This document shows, piece after piece, positions 63,447-64,000 of a stretch of 64,000 bases of DNA (the first letter of the stretch is position 1; each line of letters begins with the position of its first letter). The notes below the pieces were generated by a model. That model was not told the origin of the DNA, searched no databases, and saw only the letters and a list, made by a program, of their open reading frames with translations. Source of the DNA: Pirellulaceae bacterium (GTDB lineage Bacteria; Planctomycetota; Planctomycetia; Pirellulales; Pirellulaceae); the NCBI GenBank assembly GCA_020852965.1, contig JADYZV010000046.1:1-64000 (forward strand), read 5' to 3'. The translations under genes and the position numbers were made by a program.

Positions 63447-64000
63447 TTCAGGACGCAGGGAGCGCAGTTGCTGGGGAGTGTTGAAGGTCCAGGCTTGAGG
63501 GTTGTCGGACGATTTAACAGCGACGGTTCGTGAGGCTTGAAACAGAGTTTGCAATGAGTATTGTTCGCGTCGCAAGTTCGTGAGGGCTTGGGGTAGCAAT
63601 CGCGTGTGCAACAAACTGGGGAATGGCTCCCATACTTGCTTCTCAACTCTCAAATCACTTTTCATGTCGCCAACGAACGCGATCGCGTCGACTGGCTGTG
63701 GGGCATTGCCATTTGGACTTGGCTGGTGTTCTATCGCCATTTTCGCTAACGACTTAAACCATTCCGCGTGCCACACGTACAGGTCGCAACTGATGAGTAG
63801 CAACCAACCGGGCCGTTGTTGTTCGCGATGCTGCAAGGCGGTAGCCACGCCTGCCAGTGGGCCTTGGCCAATCAGTCGATCGACTAAGCATTGCACGCCG
63901 AGGTCGTCGTAGCGATCGGCTCGATCGGCAACGATCTCGACGGTATGTCCCTGTCGGCTGAGGCTGCGGCGAAGAGCGAGCAGCAATGGCTCAGAAGTGC
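63435..64000 (-). CDS. MobA-like nucleotidyltransferase (5' end outside window)
   Basis: The frame runs from the window edge (64000) to the stop at 63435, about 188 residues. DRLIGQGPLAGVATALQHRE and WLLLISCDLYVWHAEWFKSL match MobA/IspD-like nucleotidyltransferases, where the Asp of xxCD binds metal. The N-terminal signature GGxSxRMGxDK is not in the window. MobA adds GMP to molybdopterin. The C-terminal third is divergent and rich in Arg/Gln, so the family assignment is moderate. The visible ATG start at 63986 is probably internal. Confidence 0.75.
   Translation of the reverse strand, partial: TSEPLLLALRRSLSRQGHTVEIVADRADRYDDLGVQCLVDRLIGQGPLAGVATALQHREQQRPGWLLLISCDLYVWHAEWFKSLAKMAIEHQPSPNGNAPQPVDAIAFVGDMKSDLRVEKQVWEPFPSLLHTRLLPQALTNLRREQYSLQTLFQASRTVAVKSSDNPQAWTFNTPQQLRSLRPEAGS

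Overview
The window looks like chromosomal DNA of a planctomycete, most likely Pirellulaceae. Family signatures support this: a DUF1501 protein next to a PSCyt1/DUF1549/DUF1553 cytochrome-type protein, two sulfatases, a membrane-bound-dehydrogenase-like propeller fused to cytochrome c and ThuA, a formaldehyde-activating-enzyme homologue, and the carbamoyltransferase/SxtJ/DUF5989 trio. Gene density is moderate, intergenic gaps are often long, and many gaps are filled with palindromic or tandem repeats.

Layout. 1-5.1 kb is housekeeping: trpB-trpA, an RlmI-type rRNA methyltransferase and an HNH endonuclease. 5.7-23.8 kb is a single-direction surface polysaccharide locus of Wzx/Wzy type: an initiating sugar-phosphate transferase, three nucleotide-sugar genes (dehydrogenase, acetyltransferase and aminotransferase resembling WlbA/B/C), a Wzz/GumC chain-length protein with a degenerate kinase domain, a Wzy-like polymerase, a Wzx flippase, two GT4 glycosyltransferases, a toroid-like protein, a carbamoyltransferase, SxtJ, DUF5989 and an asparagine-synthase-like amidotransferase. 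A sulfatase follows.

25.5-36.8 kb reads as an accessory region. It holds a broken GxxExxY gene inside a flanking inverted repeat, a tripartite tricarboxylate transporter whose TctC and TctB parts are fused, a TacA/TacT-type toxin-antitoxin pair, a large inverted repeat, and a pair of unrecognised surface proteins (a propeller-like lipoprotein and a 1001-residue leucine-rich-repeat membrane protein) whose DNA looks less GC-rich than its neighbours. 36.8-42.8 kb carries the DUF1501 and PSCyt1/DUF1553 pair, an integrase relic and a second sulfatase.

43-57.6 kb is mostly housekeeping: tRNA-Arg(CCT), ThiD2-ThiE, a TlpA-type thioredoxin, a CYTH protein, a low-molecular-weight phosphatase, a Fae homologue with a histone-H1-like tail, nagB-nagA, a small zinc-ribbon protein, aroA, a CinA homologue with a degenerate amidase domain, a second flippase, a low-complexity exported protein and a creatininase-family protein. 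58-64 kb has an AAA ATPase, the giant propeller/cytochrome/ThuA protein and the 3' part of a MobA-like gene.

The features most worth following up are the dispersed palindromic repeats (four genes take their stop codon from a repeat arm), the TctC-TctB fusion, the Fae homologue without its catalytic histidine, the degenerate GumC kinase and CinA domains, and the LRR/propeller pair. All calls come from reading the sequence; no database search was run.
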